Below are positions 23,066 to 34,600 of a stretch of DNA of 58,804 bases, piece by piece (position 1 is the first letter of the stretch; the number at the start of each line of letters is the position of its first letter). Origin of the DNA: Acanthaster planci (Eukaryota; Echinodermata; Asteroidea; Valvatida; Acanthasteridae). The DNA lies in contig NW_019091587.1 of assembly GCF_001949145.1 (NCBI RefSeq), forward strand, positions 230,870 through 289,673, given 5' to 3'. The notes beneath the pieces were generated by a model. The model was not told where the DNA came from. It made no database searches and saw nothing but the letters and a program-made list of their open reading frames with translations. The position numbers were made by a program, and so were the translations under genes.

Positions 23066-23159
23066 CAAAACGCGTTTTATAAAAACAATTATACTTTGGT
23101 GTTAATAACCAGCACGAGTGCAAGTAATGCCTTGAACTAAAAGCCATTTTGCTCAACAT

Positions 23160-23501
23160 ACACGTGCTATTTTTTATTTCTTTCGATATTTGATGAATTG
23201 GTCAGCGGCACAATCGTCTATGATGACAACGTATTTACGCCGTCAAATGCTTTTTGGTAAAGTTCCAACGCTTCATTTAAGTCCAGCTTTTCTAGGTCTA
23301 AGTCGCATAGGTATACACCGTCGTCAGTGTACAATCATATCCCTTTCGAGATAAGTCTTATTTTTAAACAAGGTTGGGCATATGATCACGATTGCTTCAA
23401 ATACAAACCTGTACTCCCGTTCCAAAAGGCCCAATATCCACCGAGTTTTCCCACTGCCGGTCTTTCCGACAATTAAATCACAATTCCGATTTTTGTACAT
23501 G
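23160..23501 (-). pseudogene. P-loop ATPase, probable genome-packaging type, frameshifted
   Basis: From an ATG at about 23501 the frame gives NCDLIVGKTGSGKTRWILGL, a Walker A loop after a hydrophobic strand. Next come an AIVIICPTLFKN segment and, after two frame changes, VVIIDDCAADQFIKYRKK, a hydrophobic strand ending in Asp-Asp (Walker B), followed by a stop near 23170. The size (about 115 residues) and motif spacing fit a compact ATPase like the packaging ATPases of Maverick/Polinton-type elements, though a helicase loader cannot be excluded. Frameshifts lie near 23328 and 23240. Confidence 0.6.
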
Positions 23502-23565
23502 GTGGTTTTTTAATAAACTAAACTTTTAAAATTTCCGTCTTCCACTGTTAACTGGGCATTCATTA

Positions 23566-23883
23566 TTAAGAACACGTACAAGTATAGCGGACCTGCAGTT
23601 TTTGCTTCCCGTTCAAGCTAAATCGAAATATCACCTCCTCCACCAAGCGGCCTACACGACCCATGCGCCGAGTTATCGCCCGAGCTGCGAAAGTCGAGCA
23701 ACAGCCCGTTAGGTATCCGCCCATGTCAACACCTGTCAAATTTAGGTCTTTCGTAACCGCACGTCTAGATTCGGTGTCAGAATCACCAAAGAACTTGGTA
23801 ATGTCGTTCCAGTGTTGATATTCGAATAAACCTTGTGAATACAGCTGGTTCAGTTTCCCTTCAACTGCGATGCTGGTTTTCAT
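23566..23883 (-). pseudogene. Hypothetical protein of the virus-like element
   Basis: An open frame of 105 codons, with related sense continuing upstream to about 24060 in other frames (SHAIEDGDVSQEEFALIRKD). The charged, helix-rich start with EDG-x-x-S-x-x-E spacing is followed by a Gly/Arg-rich end (GVDMGGYLTGCC, then ITRRMGRVGRL). No domain is recognised. Position and strand tie it to the neighbouring ATPase. Confidence 0.4.
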
Positions 23884-24109
23884 AATGTGTGGGTTGTAAA
23901 ATCTTTGCGAATTAGTGCAAATTCTTCTTGAGACACGTCACCGTCTTCGATCGCATGGGAAACGTATTCACCGATGGTGTTAAGTTTGGAGTCTGCTGCC
24001 AGCATTCTTACTTGGTCGTGCTTTTGGTCGTGTCTGCCTCTAATTCTGACAAAAGCACTGTTAGTTCAAGTGCTTCTGTGATACTTATAATAATAATATA
24101 TTGACTAGG

Positions 24110-24412
24110 AGATTATGTATTTGATGGGCTTGGTGCTGGTGGATTGGGTTTTTCTCGTTCTTCACACCTACATCTTTTGGGTCTCCTTTCAGCAGGCCTT
24201 CCTTCGACTTGAGTTTGCCATTCGATTTCGGTGGGTTTTGTAATATTAAAATATCCCAGGTAAAAACTTACTTGTTTGACTTTTACGGCCTTGTCACCTT
24301 TTTAAATTATCGATGGTATTTTGTAGTTTAAATGTCTGCTCGCTCTTGGTCAAATAAAAAGAATGCGTTTCCATACCTATTTTATAATAAACCGGTTCTA
24401 AATTTATTGACG
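24110..24412 (-). pseudogene. Hypothetical protein fragments of the virus-like element
   Basis: Two adjoining frames make coherent protein: EPVYYKIGMETHSFYLTK with FKLQNTIDNL, then, after a one-base shift near 24300, KAVKVKQVSFYLGYFNI and a Pro/Arg-rich tail ending at TAA near 24115. Fragments further upstream (to about 24620) contain ALVAVCYQDVTREAEDKVKQ. The family is not recognised. These mark the right-hand end of recognisable virus-like coding sequence. Confidence 0.4.
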
Positions 24413-24620
24413 GCATCGCAGAAGTGTTTCTCCGAGACTTGAAACAACTGCTTGACTTTGTCTTCTGCTTCTCTGGTTACGTCTTGATAACACACTGCCA
24501 CCAATGCCCTGAGTGGTTACCCTCTAGAGATCTTGCCTGCTAAAATTTGGTTTAATTTGTTTTGTGAGACCCGCTTGTTCGGTAGTCAATTGAATGTCTA
24601 GTTGTTAAATTTACGGCTTT

Positions 24621-25182
24621 TTAAAATTACTCTCCCTTGTTGAGTGCTATTTGGTTGTTGAGTGCTATTTGGTTGTTGAGAAGTCCGAAAACATTATTCT
24701 TTACAATCTGCTTTAATTTTTTTTCTCGCCACGAAAACGTGGGGAAATGATTCAATAGCCCACCCAGCCCTGGCCAAAAAGTGGAGGGGACATATACGCC
24801 CCCCCCCATTCCCAAGGATTTATACCCATGCTTGGCGTGAACGTTAGAGCCTTGGTATGTGACCACTTTGAGAGAATATATAAGAAAAGGTCTCGATGTC
24901 AAATGTCAAACACCATGAATTCACATGAACTTCACGCCAGACGATCATATCTCTGGAAGTTGAGGACTAAAATAAGTCTTATTAAAGGCTGAGAGCGTTT
25001 TCAAAAGGAGTGGATTCGGCTTAGACTTTGATTTCGCTGGTTCAAGCAGCGCTGAAGCAGTGTTCTGAACCACTTGCTCAAGCTCTGTTGAATTGTTATG
25101 TTTATGTGCAAAAGGCTAATTAAACTGTTTTCCGTCGTTGGCCACCTCGCTATCGAGGATCGGTAGAAGAAGACTTATCTCA
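24621..25182. other. Non-coding stretch with a short tandem repeat
   Basis: No gene is seen. A 19-base unit containing TTGTTGAGTGCTATTTGG is repeated about two and a half times at 24637-24683. The stretch separates the virus-like remnant from a LINE tail. Confidence 0.5.
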
Positions 25183-25560
25183 CCGGTGGGTTCTTTGGTG
25201 ACCTGTCACAAAAGGAGCATTGGAAGGCAGGTTGGATGAGACTTTGTTGGAGTTCGGCCTGCCTTCTCTCTTTCGGCGAGCGCGTTTCTTATCCGCTTCT
25301 TGACGTCTTTTGGACTCGGTTGTCTGAATTCCTTGTTGGCAGAGGCGCATCCAAGCTGCCCTGTTTTGAATAGTTTCTTCCCAGTTGTTCACATCAGATC
25401 CGATCCGAAATTCCTAAGCGTAGCTTTCACTTGATCGGTGAAGCGCTTCCTGGGACCACCACGGGATCTTTTCCCCTCGGACAATTTCCCATAGAGGAGT
25501 TGATTTGGTAATTGATCGTTGGGCATCCTGGCCACATGTCCAAACCAGTTTTGTACTTCA
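25183..25560 (-). mobile_element. Non-LTR retrotransposon (LINE) 3' coding tail
   Basis: The minus strand encodes the C-terminal tail usual in reverse-transcriptase proteins of invertebrate LINEs: WFGHVARMPNDQLPNQLLYG, GGPRKRFTDQVKATLRNFG, then NNWEETIQNRAAWMRLC and a basic ESKRRQEADKKRARRKREG end. A small frameshift lies near 25393. No catalytic FADD-type motif is present, so this is a 5'-truncated copy. The clade is not certain. Confidence 0.75.
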
Positions 25561-25674
25561 GGGTACTATGCACCACTTATGCACCAGCGTGAATCGTATT
25601 CAGCCCGACATTCGAACCGTTTGATCTCCATGATTATAATATAACGGAGATCAATGGTCCAACCGCATATTCAG

Positions 25675-25883
25675 CGGTAGTCGGAAAAGGTCACGCAGAA
25701 CGACGTGCGTCATAGCATAGGCCTATCATACAAATTTATTCTTTTTAGCATAAATTAAGTTGTGGGTTGCCCAATGTAAAGTCATACAGTATGTATTTTA
25801 TGCAAATCTGAATTAATGTTGAAAAAATTTATGATATGGATATGACGCACGCCGTTCCACATAACCTCCTTTTCCGACTACTG
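25675..25883. mobile_element. Palindromic MITE, 209 bases
   Basis: The ends are inverted repeats of about 38 bases: left GGTAGTCGGAAAAGG ... ACGTGCGTCAT, right ATGACGCACG ... CCTTTTCCGACTAC. The interior is AT-rich and non-coding. It directly follows the LINE tail. The superfamily is not assigned. Confidence 0.7.
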
Positions 25884-27764
25884 TGAATGTAACAGAGCTT
25901 GCGTCTCCTCGTAAAAACGAAAATCCCGGTTAACCTACTTTGAAGCCTTTCCGTGTATGCCATTTATGCGCATGTACACTTAGTGAATGAACTGGTCTAT
26001 GGCGCAGAGTGATATAATGAACACCAATCTTATGAACACCAATATATCGATGAAAAATGTACAAAAATACTATACCTAGAATGGCTAAAAGAACCGATAA
26101 TTTTAGACAACTTATTTGAACATATTAAACATTTCAACTCCAACAAAAATATCCAACCTCATATACACAATCGAACTGAGGTCTGCGGAGAAGTTAACAC
26201 TCTCTCTCAGTCCTCTCAGGCTACAAGGATGCAGTGATGTAATCAGGCAAAAATCATAACCAAGCCCTTGAACAGGAATTCTCTCTGGGCAAAAATTGTG
26301 GAATCGCAAGACTATGCTAAAATGTCATACTGAGTGAGAGTTTTGAGTAGGAAGGGAAGAAAACATGCAGTAACGGATGCAACAGAAATGGGACACACAA
26401 TGAACATTTTTTAAATGCAACGATGCAGTAACAAAGAACGCACGGAACAGAGTAAAACAACTAGTTCTAAATATTCAAAAAATATCAGTTGCCGTATAAC
26501 CCACACCATTAGATCAAAGCGTCAAACAATGAAAATACGCTACAATTAGCGAGTCAAACACAATCAGACTGGCAAGGGGCACGGCTCGCATCAGATCCGA
26601 ACTATAGAAATCTAAAACTGGTGAAACATCCTTAGGCCTATGCCGTTACAATTATCAATAACACACTTACAGATTGATTTATAAAAAATAGAAACATCAG
26701 CTTACGTGTAGGGGCCTATCACAGCACACGTGGCAGACGGATGCAAGGAGTATATGACACGTTCCTAAAACTAACTAGCGAAGCAAGACAAGGGATAAAT
26801 TATGACGAAAATACGGGGGTGTTCTATTCAAACGGTGAAGATCCGTAACCAGTAATCGATACTAGTGGATGTTTTAGTCTCACGGAGACGCCGCACGGCG
26901 TGTTGACAACATAGTGCGTATGGCGTGCGATATAAACCGTTGAAAATATATCTTATAGGAGTTTTTCTGGAGATATGTCCCATACATGTATATATTTACA
27001 AAGGACTTAGTCATGATATACACGATAAAACGAAAAGTGCTACTTTTTTAAGTGATATTAAGTCATTTCATCTAACATCGTCATTTAGCGTCAACAAAAG
27101 CCAGTACCGATCCTTGATATATCATAAAGCACTTTTATCGATACGATTTAACCGCACTAAATTCTATATTATTCGATTATCAACTCGACTTTAAATCGGT
27201 TATGTATAATGACTTGCTGAGATAGAATAAAATCACAGCGTTAACCAAGTTAATTTCTTGAATCTGGCTTTAAAAAAAATGTAGCCAGCTAATGAGCATC
27301 AGAATGGCCTTCAGTTCAGCGCTGTCTTCACCTTTGTGTTTCAAATTCTTGGGAAAACTACGGATGCAAGAACATCATGATTTTTTTGACAGGAACAAAG
27401 GAAATTAACAAATTTCACTGCTCGAAAAGGGCTACTGCTGCATTAGAATGACTGAATAATAAAAGAAATCATATATGGGCGTGGTTAACTTCAAGCTCGA
27501 TCAATTTGGTGGACACTTAGAAACTTAATTTTGAAGGTAAATGTCGGGCTTTACTTTCCTATTATAAAAACATCCTCTTACCAACAAACCCCCCTCCTAG
27601 AAAATAAAATATTATAACTGCATATAATCGACTCGAACTGCCTGGCCGATGTACCGTCAAGGGCTTTTCTAACTGCCTCCAAGAACTACTTATACTACTT
27701 ATGATGGAAGGGGGCCATACTAAGAAACGACGGTCTCGTGCCCATAGGAAAAATCATCAATCTC

Positions 27765-28450
27765 TTTTTATTTACAGAGCACTAAAAGTCCGGCTCGGAT
27801 TAGAAACTAATGGCAAAAACGATTTAATGTGATTTTTCTGAAGAAAAAATGAACAAAGCAAGAAAACCTGACAGAAAATGATCATCAAACTCGCACTCCT
27901 GTACATTTTGCAATGGACCATGCGCATGCGTGCAAAATTATGAATTAATTAGTGAAAACGCTTTGATCTCCATTATGCTAATACGCCACTCCACAATTTG
28001 CACACATAGTGCGCATAAATGGCCCTGGCGGCAAAAAGTGTGAGGGGCCACTGAAAACGCACAGGGATGCGATTTTGATCATGTCTATCTCAGGTTTTCT
28101 GGCTTTATTCACTTTTTTCTTCAGAAAATCCCATTCAGTCGTTTTGCTATAAAACAGCACGAAATGAGATCGACTTAGCTACGGCAATCTCGAAAGAGCA
28201 CAATTGTTGTCATTTTGCAAAGCACTAAAAATCCTGCTGAGATTAGAAACTAATATCAAAAACGATTTAATGGGATTTCCTGAAGAAACAAATGAACAAA
28301 CACAGAATGCTTTAGAGAAATCTATCAAAATTGCACCCCTGTACGTTTTCCATGGCCCGCTCACAAGTCGTCTTGCCGCCAAGGCCACAGGGACGGGGAC
28401 CAGTTCATCTACTCCTCTGCTCATCGTGGCCAAATATTTTTCTGACTTTT
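27765..28450. repeat. Three copies of one repeat in alternating orientation
   Basis: Copy 1 (about 27765-27935, plus), copy 2 (about 27975-28165, minus) and copy 3 (about 28200-28450, plus) share ATTAGAAACTAAT, AAAAACGATTTAATG and a CTGAAGAAA block. Copies 2 and 3 also share a GCCCCTCACAC/GCCCGCTCACAA block. Copies 1 and 2 can fold on each other. There is no coding sense across copies. Confidence 0.65.
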
Positions 28451-28499
28451 ACAAGGAGTTGCAGAGTTTTCTTCTTTTTTTTGAGGGGGGGCTTATGTA

Positions 28500-28980
28500 A
28501 GATGCAAGTCAAGTCGAAGTCAAGTCACAAATTAATTTTTGCAAGTCTACTCTAAGCCAAGTCACAAGTCATTTGATCACAGGCAAAGTCAAGTCACGAG
28601 TCAATTCGGTCCAAACAAAAGCAACTTAAGTCGGAAGTCTTTTTGTCCAAGTACGAGTCAAAGTCGTGCGATGTGTGATTTCAAACCTCAGCTAGTGATT
28701 CAGACTAGGTCTTGGGCAGACAAGACCGAAGTAGAAGTCACGAGCCGATCGAAGTCTTACACACAATAAGAACGCCAGGCGGAAGTTGACAGGCCTAATT
28801 TAAAGGGTTCGATTGGGTTGTTTTCTGATTTGCGTTGGTAACAGATCATAATGTTTAAGTCAAAGTCAAGAAACAAGTCAAAAACTGATAGTTACAAATC
28901 AAGTCACGAGTCACAAAAATAGCGACTCGAGTTCAACTCGAATCCAAGTCAAGTGACTCGAGTCCACAACTTTGATCATA
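28500..28980. repeat. AAGTC/GAGTC-rich degenerate array
   Basis: About 480 bases are dominated by degenerate AAGTC, GAGTC and CAAGTCACGAGTC words, most dense at 28500-28760 and 28855-28970, ending with GACTCGAGTCCACAACTTT. The right edge resembles the ends of the MITE at 16193-16380 (GTTGTAGTCGAGACC), so the array may be a relative whose interior is built of such words. Confidence 0.65.
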
Positions 28981-30834
28981 TAGATCTGGAAGGGCCAGCA
29001 TGGAAATATATTTACATGTAGCAGTGAGTGTGGGACATTCAACGAATATTGTCGGACGAATTTTGAAAGGCCATTCAGAAAAATACATGTATGTATGTAT
29101 GTTCATTCTGCTCTCCAATACTGCGAAATTCATACCATGCTCGTAATCCAATAAATATAAACAAAATGAGCCTGTAGGAAATTGTGTAGTGAATGTACAT
29201 GTACATGAATCACGATCGGACCAGTTTTCCTACTCACACTCACCCACGACAGCCCTGCTGGCACAGACTGATATAACTGCAAATGACCCGCTCGGCCTCG
29301 TGGGAAAAAAAGAGAGTTATTAAAAAAGCCAATTAAAGTTTATCTCCTTCACCCACGAAACAAGCAAATATTCCAAAGGGCAAGTCACGTAATTAAGTTG
29401 ATCACGGCTATATTGTACAAAATGTACCAGAAAGGTAGTTCTCTTTAAATGAATTAAATAAGTGAACAAGCAGTTGTGGTCCAGAATTTCAGTGTTTGCT
29501 TCAATGACAATGTTTCCAATTAAAACAAAAACACAAACTAGAATTACGCAAAGTAAACCTTATCACCCACGTGTGCAACAAATCATGGATATGGCGAATC
29601 GGCTCTTTCAAAATATAAAGCCCCCTGTTGACAAGACGGGATTAAAACGGGTCCTTCAGTGAAGATATTTGTACATTTTTTAAAACATATTTTCTGAATT
29701 TGTTCCCATTTTTTCTAGTTCAAATTATAATGCTTTCTATTGGGTACAAATAAGACATATTTGACAATGCTCACTTCACATGATCTCAAAATAATACTGG
29801 ATGCAAAATTTCCACAAAGCGCACACAGGAAACTGTGTATCAGGGTTAAGATCGGGGAGTAAAATCCACGAAATAATGATCACGGGGGTGTATGAGAGCC
29901 CTCACCAGCATAAGGTCTCTGTATACATGTACATTTTGTGTTTGCCTCAAGTCACCCCTTAAAATATCTATTTCTTCTGTTCTATATCAGCTGTTATAGA
30001 CAAAAGCATTACAGCGGTAAACTCAGGTTTTACCAAATTGTAAGAGAGACTATCTGAAAAATCCTGAAGTCAGGGAAAATCCTGACAAATCTCAGCCCTG
30101 GTGTATGGACACTAAACAAGTGAATCAGACTCCAGATACTGTCATGTCTAGTTTATTTATGCCGTTAAAAATGCACAGGGATATCAGCTAAAGTGGCTTT
30201 ATCAAAATGAAGGAAGGCATTCTTCACAGTCAATGTACAGTATATTACTAAAGTTCAAGCAAATCATCACTTTTCATAGGGCAAATTCCTGTAAAAACTC
30301 TGCTGTTTGTACATGTATATTTAAACCATTACCCTGACCAAAGGATATCATTTTAAAATGATAACAATTTGGTGGTTCTTTTTTCACTTTTTATGTTATA
30401 CAATGTAAATTTCCATGTTAATGAGTAGATCCATGATGCCTATCCACGGTGAAACCTCACTGTTGCCTTGATCTGTGCACGAAAGAACTGCATGTACTGG
30501 AATTGTTTGGTATTTTGCTGTTCTCAATTTTCAGTTTCACTGGAGATTCACTTTTGTTTGGGTATACCACAATGAGACACCGAACCGAACAACCCTCTCT
30601 CAAATGTGCTTCACAGTTTGAACAGAAATACTCATGAACTAAACAGTGTCACAGCAACAGTGCTGCCTGTTGTCCTGGGGCATGGAAAAGTTGAAAAATG
30701 TCAAAAACAATGCTTTCTACACTTAACTCCAAAAGGACATCAAATTGTTTTCATACACTGAGGAATAGTATCAAATAACACAAAAACATGTGTCTAGGAA
30801 ACTGTTACTGCTTGGGGCCCTGAAAAAATCCTAA

Positions 30835-30926
30835 CAATCTTGAATCATCCCATTTCTACACATTTTTAATCACCCTTTACCCTTAGGGTGATTAAAAATT
30901 TGTTGAAATTGGAGGATTCAAGATTG
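30835..30926. repeat. Long hairpin, about 40-base arms
   Basis: The left arm begins CAATCTTGAATCATCCCATT and the right arm ends GGAGGATTCAAGATTG. The arms pair over about 40 bases with few mismatches around an 11-base loop (CTTTACCCTTA). It is probably a very small MITE; a small RNA precursor is an alternative without support. Confidence 0.6.
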
Positions 30927-31337
30927 GGGTAAAGGTTGTAAACATTTAGACACCAGTTAAATACCCTTTATTCGATGAGTAAAGGTTGATACTAAAAATA
31001 ATATAATTACTCTTCGTAATGTGTGTAGGGATATCACTCATGACTTCTGAACGCTTTGCAATCACGGCTTTCTCTCAGACTGCAGAATTTTACTTTGCTG
31101 GAAGGGAGAACAACATGTTTGAAATTGATTCAAGCCATCTTCACATTTGATTTCAGGTAAATTAAAAAAATAACAATACAAGAAAGTAGTACATAGCATC
31201 ATGGAAAGTTAACCAACAATAAAAAGATTTGAGAAAGATTCTGCTAGGATGGAAACGTCAGGCCCTCCATATTTTGAGATTTGTATTTCAGATCATTGTA
31301 GTCAGCAAGCAGTTTGCAGCAGTTTTGTGATTTCGAC

Positions 31338-31440
31338 TTACAAATCCAATTTACTTTCACAGATGACTGGTGCAAGACCAGTTCTGACATGGTTGACTGA
31401 ACTACTTCATATTCAGTCATCTGTGTCAGTAAATTAGATT
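31338..31440. repeat. Small inverted repeat
   Basis: AAATCCAATTTACTTTCACA at 31340 and its near-complement TGTGTCAGTAAATTAGATTT at 31421-31440 form arms of about 25 bases around a spacer of about 51 bases. Non-coding. Confidence 0.45.
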
Positions 31441-31675
31441 TCTTGGTGTCATAAGAAAGAGGACACCATTAGTTAATAAATGGTGGTTGCCAATCTCCAA
31501 AATATCTAGCCATGTCCAAAAAATGAAGAAGTTAATCATGGTTTCCTTGTTTTAAAACACACTGCATTTTTATTTTCACAAATAAATAGCACAAATGAGC
31601 CAATGAAATTGCCTTATTCAAACCATTAAAGAAGCAGTCTGTCACCAGTCAATTGCTTTAAAAGAGGCAACTCAC

Positions 31676-34600
31676 CTCATATTCTTGATCGGATGTCATC
31701 AGCCTATCAACACTCACAATCTGGTACTGTTTGGATTTCATCTGGGCAAGGCTCTTCCTGACTGGCCGCATGGCATATTCATCCAGCTTAGCCAACCCTA
31801 GTCCTTGCATATCACTGACCTGGTAGCTGGGGTCAAAGAGCAGGAGCCTTATGGAGCCATCTTTGTGAACCTCACAACCAACAACAGTCCTGCTGTGCCC
31901 TATGAAAAAAATTATCAAAGAAAGCGATGATGAAACATCAAAGCAGATGATCGGATGGCATTGTCTGAGATCTGGGCCCAATTTCGTGGCGCTGCTTACC
32001 ACAGAATTCCGCGCTTACGATGTCCATTCTGCGCTAACCCTTTCAGCACAGAATCCTTAGTTATAGGATGTATGCATGCGCGCATAAGCCAAAATTCCTC
32101 GCTAACCTGTAAAATACTTTCAGCCTAAATGCAGAATATTATGCTACGGTAAGCGCCAATTTTTCATTTGTGGTAAGCAGCACCATGAAATTGGGCCCTG
32201 TATCTCATTGCAACGTCCACCATGCAAACCTTACCTTCGTGTTGTAGGTACAATGGTGTTTTCCTTGTCTGTATGGTCTCTCCTCTGGGACCATGACCCC
32301 CGAGCACTCGTAGCTTCAGGCTACTGGACCTAGGCTTGCCAAAATAGTCCCGCACCCACTCGAACATAGCCGGATGGGTGCCCCCGGCTCCCGTCGGCCG
32401 GTGGAAGTCCACCAAGCGACACTTGGCCCGGAGGGAGGACAGCACAGCCGCGATTTCTGTGGCGCCGATCCACTTCCGGGAGTTGACCAAGCAGCCCCCC
32501 AGCTGCTCCTGTCCCTGGAGGTCGAAGCCCTTGGCCCAGGCTGACTCGATGAGCTGCTGGAGCTTGGAGATGGACGGGATGGCATTCCTTCCTGGAAGGG
32601 CAGAGGACAGGATCAACACATTTTGAGGAAATATCAGAATTGACCCCCAAAATGTAAATTGGGTTACTGAAAAGATACAGAATCATTTCACAGTCACTCT
32701 TCACCTAGGCTGTGCCCTTGTGAACAATTGAAAATTATTACTATGTCAAATGTAAGCATGCATCCATGTATCAACAACCTTCAAAGAGCCACATCTATTG
32801 ACAGAAGAATCAGATGTGGCTTCTCATTGAGAGGTTTTTCTACTGGACAAGTTTACCGCCCTCTGTTGCCTACACGCAAACAGGATGCCACTTTTGTATC
32901 ACAGCGAGTGCATACTGCACTGTCTGATTAACACTACATGTACTGCAGGGTGACAATGGGCAATTACCACTGAAGAGAACCTGCCGGTAATCGTCAATGT
33001 GAACCAGAGATGAGAGCAGCATCTGCAGGTTGCGATAGCCGCAGCCCCATCCCTTGTCACCGTACGAGGATGAGTAGTGGTCTGCATCGCAGCACAGTTT
33101 GGCGTAGCTCAACCCTGGAATCGTCTTTTCTGTGTAGTATGTCACCATCTTCTGAACCAAGCCTAAATTGGAAGGTGTTAAAGGAATCGTTTTACATTGG
33201 ATTTAAATCCAAGTTGTGTTTTGCTCTTTTTCCAGTCTCTTGTTTTGTGTAAGAGACATCACCAGCATCCTTAATGAATCATGGATATTATTGGCTATAT
33301 CAATATATTTAGTACAATTAATGACATAACAGTGTGACATAATGGGAATCTCAGATGTATTTGACCGGTTGTAAAACACTGGAAAGTGCTATTTAAAGTG
33401 GATGAAAATGGATGTACAATGTATCTGACATCATTACACTATTCCTGATGGGTTCTGTGGTTGACATTGAAACAGCTTCATCTGCAGGGACAAACTGCAG
33501 ACAAACCTGACCAAAACGAATGAGGGAATATTGCCATATCCATCAGCAACTTCTACCTACAGTATGTAGGTAATCTTCAGAGCAGTGTGAACAAGGAGAC
33601 AGAAAAGAAGGTGTGGCTTAACATTCCAATGACCCAGTATCCTTGCAAAGGTCCGACGGTCGAACTCACCAGAGGTACGAGACTTTCCGTCGTCGACACC
33701 CACTGCCAGGGATCGTTGAAGGCTTGTCTTACGTTGGTTGTAATCGGTGACGGTGATTTGGCCCCGGACTACGGCTGTCTCCAAGTCTTTCTCAGACTGT
33801 TGCTTGTAACTCCCAACTTCATCCATGCCGTACTTCGCCTTTTTTAAGGTATGAGATTCAAGATAACAAAAACAGAAGTGGGATGAAATTGGGTTGTTTG
33901 CTGGAGTTACATGTAGCTGAGAACAAGGCAAATTAACAGAAAAGTGTAATGACCTGCTCATGACACTGATGGACAACTTTTTGAAAAAGCAGACAAAATG
34001 TATAAATGTAATTACATTTCAAGTTTTGTAAAAAAATAAAAACTTGCATAAGGCCTCAGTATTTAAATGTAGACATACATAGAGCAGTGATTGTGTTGTA
34101 ATAACTCTGATTGGGGAAGCTAATACATATACATGTACCTGAAGCTGTTTGAATGTTTCTCTTTGCCATCGTTCTTGTAGCTGTCGTTCCTGTTCAGCTA
34201 GCTGTCTGGCAAGTTGTCGGTCACCTGAGAAAGAATCCTGACCTCCGACCTCAAAGTGATTTTCCACGTGGTCGTTCAGGAGCTTTGGGTTCAAACCGCT
34301 CATCCCACAAACAGGGCATACTGAGCGCTCGGAATGTGAATTTGCACTTGTGCTGGGGCCGGCCTCGTCCTGAGGGACTGATGAGGGCACGGTGAGCACC
34401 GCTGCTGCTCGGTCTTCTTCATCCAGCAACTTGTGCTCTGTGTTTATGTGCACAGTCAGGAAGTCTGGGTCATAACTGCCCAGACCACATATGGGGCACG
34501 TGATCGCCATCTCCAGGTTGTGGGCCTGCCTGCTGAGGCTCAAGAGTGTGGGCTTTAGGTCTGCAGCCTTCTGGATCATGGAGGTGTTCCACTGGTTCTT

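Larger units (their letters stand above)
25884..31675. other. Gene-poor stretch
   Basis: No host exon was recognised. Apart from the repeats listed separately, it is AT-rich and carries many ACATGTA words. The last short exon of ZUP1, transcribed leftward from 31.7 kb, should lie in its right part but could not be identified. Confidence 0.5.

Noticed and set aside
27600-31000. Possible CRISPR-like or phage-type repeat arrays
   Set aside because: The repeats are degenerate and unevenly spaced, and the genome is animal; they fit MITEs and simple arrays.
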